Below, piece after piece: positions 57,732 through 64,000 of a stretch of DNA of 64,000 nucleotides (its first letter is position 1; every line of letters starts with the position of its first letter). The notes under the pieces were generated by a model. It made no database searches. It was not told where the DNA came from and worked only from the letters and a program-made list of their open reading frames with translations. The DNA is taken from the NCBI RefSeq assembly GCF_030286555.1, contig NZ_JASVWF010000001.1:186001-250000 (forward strand). The letters run 5' to 3'. Origin of the DNA: Actinomycetospora termitidis (GTDB lineage: Bacteria; Actinomycetota; Actinomycetes; Mycobacteriales; Pseudonocardiaceae). The position numbers were made by a program, and so were the translations under genes.

Positions 57732-58931
57732 GTGACCGACCTCGCCACCGGACCCGTCTTCACCGACGACTACTGGGCCGACCCGTACGGCACGCTCTCG
57801 CGCCTGCGCGAGATCGCGCCGGTCCGGGAGGTCGATCTTCCCGACGGCGGGTCGACCTGGCTCGTGACGCGCTACGCCGACGTGCGGGCGGCGTTCGTCG
57901 ACCCCCGCCTGGCCAAGGACTTCCGCTCCACGATGCCGCCGGAGCAGCGGCCCGCGGAGCCGTTGATCCCGGGCCCGGCGGGGCACATGCTGCTGCTGAA
58001 CGACCCGCCGGTGCACACCCGGCTGCGCAAGCTCGTCGTCTCGACGTTCACCGTGCGCCGGATCGCCGCGCTGCGCCCCGCGATCGAGCAGATCGCGACC
58101 TCGCTGCTCGACCAGGCCGAGCAGGCCGCGGAGATCGACCTGGTCGCCGACTACGCCGTCCCGCTGCCGATGGCCGTGATCTGCGAGCTGCTCGGGGTGC
58201 CGATCGACGACCGGGACGCCTTCGCGCGCTGGTCGAACACGATGATCGACTCCTCGCCGCAGGAGGAGAAGCACCAGGCCCAGACGAGCCTGACCGCCTA
58301 CCTGTCCGAGCTCGTGGACGCCAAGCGCGACGCCCCGGACGACGCGCTGCTCTCCGCGCTCATCCGCGCCTCGGAGGACGGCGACGCGCTGTCCCACGAC
58401 GAGATCGTCGCGATGGGCATGATCCTGCTGATCGCCGGCCACGAGACCACCGCGAACCTGATCACCAACAGCGTCCACGCCGTCCTGCGCGACGACGAGC
58501 TGCGGGAGCGGGTGCTCGCCGCCGAGTCGCTCACGCCGATGGTCGAGGAGTTCCTGCGCTGGACGTCCCCCGTGGCGAACGCCCCGCTGCGCTTCGCCAC
58601 CGAGGACCTCGAGCTCGGCGGGGTGACCGTCCCCCGGGGCGGGGTGGTCACGCTGTCGGTGGCGGCCGCGAACCGGGACCCCGAGCGCTTCGACGCCCCC
58701 GAGCTGCACGACGCCGACCGGGACCTCACTGGTCACGTCGCCTTCGGCCACGGCATCCACTTCTGCCTCGGCGCCTCGCTCGCCCGGCTCGAGGCCGAGG
58801 TCGCCCTGACGGCGCTGTTCGACCGGTTCCCGCGGTTGGCGCCCGCCGTGCCGCTCGACGAGATCGTCTACCGGCACAGCATGCTGATCCACGCCCTCGC
58901 GGCGCTCCCGGTGCGGCTCGCGCCGGAGTAG
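57732..58931 (+). CDS. Cytochrome P450
   Basis: Soluble bacterial P450 of 399 residues. I-helix motif AGHETTANLI, EEFLRW for the ExxR K-helix region, and the heme-binding loop FGHGIHFCLGASLARLEAEV with the Cys ligand. The length and N-terminus without membrane anchor fit CYP107-like actinobacterial hydroxylases. It follows the monooxygenase-SDR operon by 73 nt on the same strand and might belong to the same catabolic or biosynthetic route. No ferredoxin or reductase is adjacent. GTG start. Confidence 0.94.
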   Translation: MTDLATGPVFTDDYWADPYGTLSRLREIAPVREVDLPDGGSTWLVTRYADVRAAFVDPRLAKDFRSTMPPEQRPAEPLIPGPAGHMLLLNDPPVHTRLRKLVVSTFTVRRIAALRPAIEQIATSLLDQAEQAAEIDLVADYAVPLPMAVICELLGVPIDDRDAFARWSNTMIDSSPQEEKHQAQTSLTAYLSELVDAKRDAPDDALLSALIRASEDGDALSHDEIVAMGMILLIAGHETTANLITNSVHAVLRDDELRERVLAAESLTPMVEEFLRWTSPVANAPLRFATEDLELGGVTVPRGGVVTLSVAAANRDPERFDAPELHDADRDLTGHVAFGHGIHFCLGASLARLEAEVALTALFDRFPRLAPAVPLDEIVYRHSMLIHALAALPVRLAPE

Positions 58932-58957
58932 GAGGGGCTCCTGCCAGACTGGTCGCC

Positions 58958-60118
58958 ATGGGTGACCAGCGGTGGGTCCTCGCGGTGGACCACGGCACCT
59001 CCACGACGACGGGTGCGGTGGCCGACGTCGACCCCGACGACGGGTGGACCCGGGTCGCGACGGTCGCGGTCGACGGGGCCGTCGAGCTGCCGTCGGTCGT
59101 GCTCTCGCGCACCGACGGCAGCGTGCTCGCCGGCCGGCCCGCGCTGGAGGCGGCCCACGCCGACCCGCAGGCGGCCGTGCTGCGCGGCCGGGACTACCTC
59201 GGCGCGGCGACCGGCGGCCGCGACGACGCCCTGCTGGCGACCTGGCCCCGCCCGACGACCGCGGTGAACGTCGCCACCGCGCTCATCGCCCGCGTTCTCC
59301 AGGCCGAGGTCGGGCGCCGCAGCACCGCACCCGCGCTGCTCGGCCTGGTCCACCCGGCGTCGTGGACCGACCCGGCGACCGGACGGGCCGCGCTCACGAC
59401 GGCGGGTCGCTCGGCCCTGGGGGCGGTCGCCGACGCGGCCGACACCGAGGTCGCGCTCGTCAGCGCCCCGGTGGCGGCGGCCGTGCGCCTCGGCGGGAGC
59501 GGACCCGTCGTCGTGGTGGACCTGGGCGGCGGCGGCACCGAGGTCACGGTGGTCGACCGCACCGAGGGCGAGCACGGGACCACGGCGGCGAGCGCCCGGC
59601 CCGGCACCCGCACCGTCGAGGTCGGGGCGGAGTCGCTCGACGACGCGCTCACCCAGCTGGTCCTCGACCGCGCCCGCCCCGCCCTCGCCGACCGCATCCG
59701 CTTCTCCGCCGACCCGGACGCCCACCGCGCCTGGTTCTGGCTGCGCCGCGGGGTGCACGACGCGAAGGCCCGGCTGGGCCGCGACGGCTTCGTCGACATC
59801 GCCGTCCCGGTGCTGCAGCCGGAGAACCCGGGCCCCGGCAGCGTCCGGATCACCCACGCCGACCTCGGGCCGCTCTTCGCCCCCGCCCTGGAGCAGGTCG
59901 GCGCCGCGGCGGTCGAGCTGCTGGGCGCCGCCGGCGACGAGCGCCCGCCGCTGCTCGTCCGCGGTGGCATCGCGGCGCTGCCCGGCGTGCGGGACTGGCT
60001 CGCCGCCCGGACCGGCTGCCCGCTCGCGGGGGTCGACGACCCCGGGGCGAGCTCCCCGAGCGGCCTGGTCTGCGGAGCGGCGGCCTGGGCGGCGGACCGG
60101 GCGTCGTTGGGGCGCTGA
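58958..60118 (+). CDS. Hsp70-family ATPase-only protein
   Basis: Protein of 386 residues with the Hsp70/actin-like nucleotide fold and no substrate-binding domain. Phosphate 1 VLAVDHGTSTTTGAVADV, phosphate 2 VVVVDLGGGGTEVTVVD, adenosine-type motif LLVRGGIAALPGVRDWL. DnaK is over 600 residues, so the C-terminal peptide-binding part is missing and the role is not that of a normal chaperone. Similar short Hsp70-like proteins in actinobacteria are uncharacterised. It starts 26 nt after the P450 gene. A long inverted repeat follows. Confidence 0.8.
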   Translation: MGDQRWVLAVDHGTSTTTGAVADVDPDDGWTRVATVAVDGAVELPSVVLSRTDGSVLAGRPALEAAHADPQAAVLRGRDYLGAATGGRDDALLATWPRPTTAVNVATALIARVLQAEVGRRSTAPALLGLVHPASWTDPATGRAALTTAGRSALGAVADAADTEVALVSAPVAAAVRLGGSGPVVVVDLGGGGTEVTVVDRTEGEHGTTAASARPGTRTVEVGAESLDDALTQLVLDRARPALADRIRFSADPDAHRAWFWLRRGVHDAKARLGRDGFVDIAVPVLQPENPGPGSVRITHADLGPLFAPALEQVGAAAVELLGAAGDERPPLLVRGGIAALPGVRDWLAARTGCPLAGVDDPGASSPSGLVCGAAAWAADRASLGR

Positions 60119-60137
60119 GCTCGCCCGTGCCTCCCTG

Positions 60138-60257
60138 TGTCAGCAGTGCGGCCATGCTGACACTGGACGTCACAATCGTGGGCGGTACGGATCCGCGCGT
60201 CACCTCGTCGTTGCGGCTTTCGTGACGTCGAGCGTCAGCATGGCCGCAGTGCTGACA
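60138..60257. repeat. Long inverted repeat, 36-nt arms with 48-nt spacer
   Basis: Left arm (60138-60173) and right arm (60222-60257) match in 33 of 36 positions when one is reversed. Each arm also forms its own small hairpin, TGTCAGCA with TGCTGACA (the right copy with one change). It lies between two plus-strand genes, ending 26 nt before the glycosylase start. Possible terminator, attenuator or repeat element. Confidence 0.85.
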
Positions 60258-60283
60258 TCGGGGGACCGGGTACACCCGGCCCC

Positions 60284-61147
60284 ATGGAGGGCGACGCCGT
60301 ACACCGGGCGGCCGCGCGGCTGAGCACGTTGGCCGGCGCGACGGTGACGCATGCCGAGTTCCGCAACCACCTCGCGACCGCCTCCCTGCGCGGCACCACG
60401 CTCGACGCGACGAAGGCGCACGGCAAGCACCTGCTGACCCGGCTCGCCGACGGCCGCACCCTGCACTCCCACCTGCGCATGGACGGCTCGTGGACGATCG
60501 TGCGCAAGCACCGCGACGACGGCCGCCCCGCCCTCCCCCGGCACCTGCTGCCCCAGCTGCGCGCCGTGCTCACGCTCGACGACGGGCGGAGCCTCGTCGG
60601 GCTGGGCGTCCCGGTGATGGACCTGCTCGCGACCCGCGATGAGCACCGCGTCGTCGGGCACCTCGGACCGGACGTCCTCGCCGGGCAGCCCACGGCGACC
60701 CAGGAGCACTTCGACCTGGACGAGGCCCTCGCGCGGCTGGGCAAGGAGCCGGGCCGGCCCGTCGTCGAGACCCTGCTGGACCAGCGCGGGGTCGCGGGCT
60801 TCGGCAACCTGTGGGCGGTCGAGCTGTGCTTCCTGCGCGGGCCGTGGCCGTGGACGCCGGTCGGCGAGGTCCCGCTGGAGCCCCTCCTCGCGCTCGGGCA
60901 GAAGATGATCCGGCACTCCCTCGAGCACGGCACCGGCATGACGACGACCGGGGTGAAGCGCCGCGGTCAGAACCACTGGGTCACCGGGCGTTCCAACCGC
61001 CCCTGCTACCGCTGCGGGACGTTGATCCGGTTCCGGCCCGCCACCGGCGCGTCTTACGCCCGGGAGGTGTGGTGGTGCCCGTCGTGCCAGCCGCGCCAGG
61101 ATGGGCGTCGTGGAGAACCCGCCGGAACCGCGGATCGGCGACCGTGA
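60284..61147 (+). CDS. Fpg/Nei-family DNA glycosylase-like protein lacking the N-terminal proline
   Basis: Base-excision repair type protein of 287 residues, most like actinobacterial Nei2. The beta-hairpin Lys (KAHGKHLL), LHSHLRMDGSW, the helix-two-turn-helix QRGVAGFGNLWAVELCF and a C-terminal zinc finger (CYRCG and WWCPSC) are present. The catalytic nucleophile in this family is Pro directly after the first Met (MPEG). Here the start reads MEGDAVHR, with a CCC codon before the ATG instead of after it. So either the Pro is lost and the enzyme has altered activity, or there is a sequence or start problem. A DUF1707 gene overlaps its end by about 47 nt. Confidence 0.88.
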   Translation: MEGDAVHRAAARLSTLAGATVTHAEFRNHLATASLRGTTLDATKAHGKHLLTRLADGRTLHSHLRMDGSWTIVRKHRDDGRPALPRHLLPQLRAVLTLDDGRSLVGLGVPVMDLLATRDEHRVVGHLGPDVLAGQPTATQEHFDLDEALARLGKEPGRPVVETLLDQRGVAGFGNLWAVELCFLRGPWPWTPVGEVPLEPLLALGQKMIRHSLEHGTGMTTTGVKRRGQNHWVTGRSNRPCYRCGTLIRFRPATGASYAREVWWCPSCQPRQDGRRGEPAGTADRRP

Positions 61148-61760
61148 GCGGCGCGAGGTCGACGAACGGCTACGCCGCGCGCACGACGACGGGATGATCA
61201 CGCTCTCCGAGTACGACGAGCGGGCGCAGGCCTGCTACGCCGCGCGCTACCGCAGCGACCTGATGCCCCTGACGGCGGACCTTCCTGACGACGAGCCGCG
61301 GCCGGCCCCTGCCCCGGAACCCGAGACCGCCGTCGTCGAACCGGCCTGGCACTCCGACACGCGCCCGCCCGAGCGCCGCTCGCGCCGCGGACACGGCGTG
61401 CTGATCGCGGTGGTCATCGGCGTCGCCGCGATCGTCGCGCCGGGCGTGTTCTCGGCCGGGCAGGGCGCCGCGGTGTTCGGCAGCCGCGTCGTGCAGGTCG
61501 CCCCGGGCGAGTCCGACGTGTCGGTGGGCGTGCTGTTCGGGTCGACGAAGGTCGTGGTCCCCGACGGCACGCAGGTCACCACCTCGGGCACCACGATCTT
61601 CGGGTCGACCGACTGCGACACCGCCTGCACCCCACGCCCGGGCGCCCCGCAGGTGCAGGTCACCGGGCGCGGCGCGTTCGGCAGCATCGACGTCCTCACC
61701 GCCACCGAGGCCGCGCAGGACCAGGACCGGCGGGACCGGGACGACGACGGCGACGGTTAG
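61101..61760 (+). CDS. DUF1707 membrane protein
   Basis: Protein of 219 residues. The N-terminal DUF1707 domain is clear (RIGDRERREVDERLRRAHDD with GMITLSEYDERAQACYAARY). A linker and one membrane helix (HGVLIAVVIGVAAIVAPGVF) lead to a LiaF-like beta-helical part (GVLFGSTKVVVPDGTQVTTS, TIFGSTDCDTACTPRPG). The family is found in actinobacterial cell-envelope stress systems; function unknown. ATG used; a GTG three codons on with AGGATGGGC before it is also likely. It overlaps the glycosylase gene, so the two are co-translated. Confidence 0.82.
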   Translation: MGVVENPPEPRIGDRERREVDERLRRAHDDGMITLSEYDERAQACYAARYRSDLMPLTADLPDDEPRPAPAPEPETAVVEPAWHSDTRPPERRSRRGHGVLIAVVIGVAAIVAPGVFSAGQGAAVFGSRVVQVAPGESDVSVGVLFGSTKVVVPDGTQVTTSGTTIFGSTDCDTACTPRPGAPQVQVTGRGAFGSIDVLTATEAAQDQDRRDRDDDGDG

Positions 61761-61762
61761 GC

Positions 61763-61809
61763 ACGAACGGCCCGTTCGCAGCGTCGACGGGCGCGAGAGT
61801 GCCGATCGC
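61763..61809. repeat. Degenerate copy of the 47-bp hairpin element
   Basis: ACGAACGGC at the left and GCGAGAGTGCCGATCGC at the right keep the length (47 bp) and part of the arms of the perfect hairpin at 38270-38316. The stem is only partly intact. It lies between the convergent DUF1707 and cysG genes. Confidence 0.6.
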
Positions 61810-61820
61810 TCGGGAGGGTT

Positions 61821-63038
61821 CTAGGGGGCCGGGAACGACGAGGGATCCGCGACCGGCCCGATCACCACGACGGCCGGCGGGCGCAGCCCCGCGTCCGCGA
61901 TGGCCGACGGCAGCTTCGCCAGCGGCGCGCGCACCGTCGCCTCGCCCGGCAGCCCGCCCTCCTGGATCGCGACGGCGGGGGTCTCCGGGTCCCGCCCGCC
62001 GTCGATGAGGGCCTCCGCGATCCGCGGGAGGTTCTCGACGGCCATGAGCAGCACGACCGTGCCGGTGAGCCGGCCGAGTGCGGCCCAGTCGACGAGGGAC
62101 TGCTCGTGCCCGGGCGGCAGGTGCCCGGAGACGACGGTGAACTCGTGGGTGACCCCGCGGTGGGTCACCGGGACGCCGGCGAACGCGGGCACGGAGATCG
62201 CGCTGGTGACGCCCGGCACGACGTCGACGGACACCCCCGCCGCCGCGCACGCCTGGATCTCCTCGTAGCCGCGGCCGAAGACGAACGGGTCGCCACCCTT
62301 GAGGCGCACGACCCGGTTCCCGGCGAGCGCCTCGTCGACCAGGACCGCGTTGATCGTGTCCTGGCTCATGTAGCGCCCGCGGGGGAGCTTGGAGGCGTCG
62401 ATGACGGTGACGTCGGGCGAGAGCTCGTCGAGCAGCGCCTGGGGGGCGAGCCGGTCGGTGACGACGACGTCGGCCTGCGCCAGCGCCTGGCGGCCCTTGA
62501 CGGTGATGAGGCCGGCGTCGCCCGGCCCGCCGCCGACGAGCGTGACGCCGGGATTCTGGGCGCCCCGGTGCCTGCGGTCGGCGAGCGTGCCGCTGCGCAG
62601 CGCCTCCACGACGCCGTCGCGCACCCCGGCCGCTCGCCGGGGGTCGCCGCCGCCGATCACGCCCACGGTGACGTCGTCGTAGCGCCCGACCGCGGGGGTG
62701 ACCGCCGTGCCCTGCTCGGCGTGGTCGGCCCGCACGCAGAACACCCGGGCCGCCTCGGCCTCGGCGGCGACGGCGGCGTTGACCGCGGCGTCGTCGGTCG
62801 CCGCCACGCAGTACCAGGCGGTGTCGAGGTCGCCGGCGGCGTAGGTCCGCTGCTCCCACGTGATCTCGCGGGAGGACGCGAGGGCCTCGAGGGCGGTCGT
62901 GACGGCGGGGCTCACGACGTGCACGTCCGCGCCGACCTCGAGCAGCCCCGCGACGCGCCGCTGGGCCACCGAGCCCCCGCCGACGACCACGACGCGGCGG
63001 TCGACGAGGTCGAGCCCGACGGGGTAGAGCGTGCTCAC
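61821..63038 (-). CDS. cysG: Siroheme/cobalamin synthase: fused precorrin-2 dehydrogenase and uroporphyrinogen-III C-methyltransferase
   Basis: Bifunctional enzyme of 405 residues, the same length as the mycobacterial CysG-like protein. The first 150 residues are the precorrin-2 dehydrogenase (VVVVGGGSVAQRRVAGLLEV; VCVRAD region). Residues 160-405 are the SAM-dependent methyltransferase: LVGGGPGDAGLITVKGRQAL, the VVTDRLAP strand, KLPRGRYMSQDTIN and RLKGGDPFVFGRGYEEIQAC, PGVTSAISVPAFAGVPVTHR. It makes precorrin-2 from uroporphyrinogen III, the branch to siroheme and vitamin B12. GTG start, overlapping the end of cobT by GTGA, so it is the second gene of a cob operon. Confidence 0.94.
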   Translation of the reverse strand: MSTLYPVGLDLVDRRVVVVGGGSVAQRRVAGLLEVGADVHVVSPAVTTALEALASSREITWEQRTYAAGDLDTAWYCVAATDDAAVNAAVAAEAEAARVFCVRADHAEQGTAVTPAVGRYDDVTVGVIGGGDPRRAAGVRDGVVEALRSGTLADRRHRGAQNPGVTLVGGGPGDAGLITVKGRQALAQADVVVTDRLAPQALLDELSPDVTVIDASKLPRGRYMSQDTINAVLVDEALAGNRVVRLKGGDPFVFGRGYEEIQACAAAGVSVDVVPGVTSAISVPAFAGVPVTHRGVTHEFTVVSGHLPPGHEQSLVDWAALGRLTGTVVLLMAVENLPRIAEALIDGGRDPETPAVAIQEGGLPGEATVRAPLAKLPSAIADAGLRPPAVVVIGPVADPSSFPAP

Positions 63039-64000
63039 GATGACTCCTCGGTCTTCTCGGCGACCCCGGCGCTGTCGAAGGTGGCGACCTCGCCCAGCGC
63101 CCGGGCTGCGGCGGCGACCAACGGGGCCGCCAGGAGCGCCCCGGTCCCTTCGCCGACCCGCATCCCGAGGTCGAGCAGCGGCTCGAGCCCCAGGTGGGTC
63201 AGGGCCAGGGTATGGGCAGGCTCCACGGAACGGTGCCCGGCCAGCCACGCGTGTGACGCAGTCGGGGCCAGCGCCGCCGCGACCAGGGCCGCCGCACCCG
63301 CGACCACGCCGTCCACGACGACCGGCGTGCGCTGCGCCGCGCCTCCGAGCAGCAGGCCCGCGATCCCGGCGATCTCCAGCCCGCCGACGGCCGCGAGCGC
63401 GCCGAGCGGGTCGTCCGCAGCCGCACTCCGTTCCGAGCGAAGGGCACCATCGCTCGATCTATCCGCCGAAGGGCGCCCATCGCCATCCGCGCCGGCCGCA
63501 CCCCGTTCCGAGCGAAGGGGCCCTTCGCTCGAACTAGTCGACTGGAGGGGCCCTTCGCTCGATCCGGGCGGCGGCAGCAGACCGTGCCGGGCCAGCGCGG
63601 TCCGGACGACGGCGGCCTTGCGCGCGAGCATCCCGTCGTCGATCCCGGTTCCGCGGCCGGTGACGACCTCCGGCGACGCGCCCGTGAACGCGCTGACCAG
63701 CGCCGCGGAGGCGGTCGTGTTCGCGATCCCCATGTCGCCGGTGACGAGCAGCCGGTTGCCGGCGGCGACCAGGTCCCGGGCCACCTCGACGCCGGCCACG
63801 ACGGCCGCCCGGGCCTCCTCGCGGCTCATCGCCGGGCCGACCGTCATGTCGGCGGTGCCGGGGCGGATCTTCCGCGGCAGCAGTCCCGGCGCCGGGTCGA
63901 GCGGAGCCGCCACCCCCACGTCCACCACGACGACCTCGGCCCCCACCTGGTGCGCGAACGCGTTCACCGCGGCGCCGCCGGCGAGGAAGTTGGCCACCAT
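63035..64000 (-). CDS. cobT: Nicotinate-nucleotide:dimethylbenzimidazole phosphoribosyltransferase (5' end beyond window)
   Basis: CobT activates the lower ligand of cobalamin by transferring ribose phosphate from nicotinate mononucleotide. The 322 codons here begin at an internal Met (MVANFLAGGAAVNAFAHQVG). Family motifs follow: LLVTGDMGIANTTASAALVS, VTGRGTGIDD, VGGLEIAGIAGLLLGGAAQR, and the catalytic Glu in MRVGEGTGALLAAPLV. Between RHGLLPPP and DDPLGALAAVGG an extra stretch of about 50 residues, rich in Ser, Glu, Gly and Arg (SSEGPLRSER, SSDGALRSER), is encoded by copies of the 53-bp palindromic element, inserted in frame. In other CobT proteins this loop is short. The gene still appears open and probably functional. 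It continues past the right edge. Confidence 0.92.
   Translation of the reverse strand: MVANFLAGGAAVNAFAHQVGAEVVVVDVGVAAPLDPAPGLLPRKIRPGTADMTVGPAMSREEARAAVVAGVEVARDLVAAGNRLLVTGDMGIANTTASAALVSAFTGASPEVVTGRGTGIDDGMLARKAAVVRTALARHGLLPPPGSSEGPLQSTSSSEGPLRSERGAAGADGDGRPSADRSSDGALRSERSAAADDPLGALAAVGGLEIAGIAGLLLGGAAQRTPVVVDGVVAGAAALVAAALAPTASHAWLAGHRSVEPAHTLALTHLGLEPLLDLGMRVGEGTGALLAAPLVAAAARALGEVATFDSAGVAEKTEESS
63434..63486 (+). repeat. 53-bp palindromic element, copy 3, inside cobT
   Basis: Left arm CGAGCGAAGGGC and right arm GCCCATCGCCAT keep the 12-29-12 layout of copies 1 and 2; the loop begins ACCATCG and ends GGGC like copy 1. It is read in frame as part of cobT on the minus strand. Confidence 0.75.
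63510..63562. repeat. Two more partial palindromes of the same family inside cobT
   Basis: GAGCGAAGGG-G-CCCTTCGCTC is a complete loop-less palindrome at 63510-63530; AGGGGCCCTTCGCTCGA at 63546-63562 is a right half. With copy 3 they build the whole extra loop of the CobT protein. Confidence 0.75.

Noticed and set aside
57732-60118. Natural-product biosynthetic cluster around the P450
   Set aside because: No PKS, NRPS, terpene synthase or RiPP genes nearby; neighbours are a catabolic-type monooxygenase pair and an Hsp70-like gene.

Overview
The window is high-GC (about 73 percent) chromosomal DNA of a filamentous-type actinobacterium. The leuA / lysC-asd neighbourhood, LmeA, LCP, DUF1707, tRNA-deaminase-associated and Nei2-like proteins, frequent GTG starts and many leaderless-looking genes fit the Pseudonocardiales (Pseudonocardia or Actinomycetospora are my best guess, by inference only). 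It looks like ordinary chromosome: no phage, plasmid, transposase, CRISPR array or rRNA operon was seen. Most genes are densely packed, with many 4-nt GTGA/ATGA start-stop overlaps.

Layout. 1-13.4 kb: amino acid permease (cut by the left edge), a crotonase-fold enzyme, an HxlR regulator facing an alpha/beta hydrolase, a 1,841-residue single-chain acyl-CoA carboxylase of eukaryotic type, an S9 peptidase with an HpaI-type aldolase, and a TetR regulator facing a sugar-epimerase-like SDR across two operators. 13.4-21.6 kb: a dps gene broken by one TGA, catalase, the aspartate pathway pair asd-lysC, a small membrane protein, leuA with a leucine-rich leader peptide, recR-ybaB. 21.6-28.2 kb: a second S9 peptidase, a five-copy array of hairpins, dnaX, SRP RNA, tRNA-Ser(GGA), and a TetR-controlled cluster of two tiny membrane proteins plus a methyltransferase. 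28.2-33.2 kb: TetR / acyl-CoA dehydrogenase, LmeA, a Gfo/Idh oxidoreductase, a DUF429 protein and a chaplin-like secreted peptide.

33.2-44.8 kb holds the most unusual genes: a fusion of a catalytically degenerate DNA ligase domain to a LytS-type histidine kinase, next to an ECF sigma/anti-sigma pair; then an MftD-like flavoenzyme, tRNA-Ser(CGA), tadA and its companion, an M20 hydrolase, tyrA, a second degenerate ligase domain, an AraC regulator and the NHEJ protein Ku. 44.8-53.6 kb: CopZ-like chaperone, DJ-1/PfpI protein, a beta-propeller lipoprotein, a beta-lactamase-fold lipoprotein, two divergent MGDG-synthase-like glycosyltransferases, a DMT transporter, a 30-residue membrane peptide and an LCP cell-wall ligase. 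53.6-64 kb: a VOC protein, a TetR-controlled Baeyer-Villiger monooxygenase-SDR operon with a P450 after it, an Hsp70-like ATPase, an Fpg/Nei glycosylase, a DUF1707 membrane protein and the cobalamin/siroheme genes cysG-cobT (cobT cut by the right edge).

Intergenic DNA is rich in structure. Nearly every convergent gene pair is separated by a long, almost perfect palindrome with no clear T-tract (I-shaped terminators), one of them a perfect 44-bp palindrome holding both stop codons. A dispersed 53-bp palindromic element occurs three times, once in frame inside cobT. Three TetR genes sit beside pairs of matching operators, which gives simple testable local circuits.
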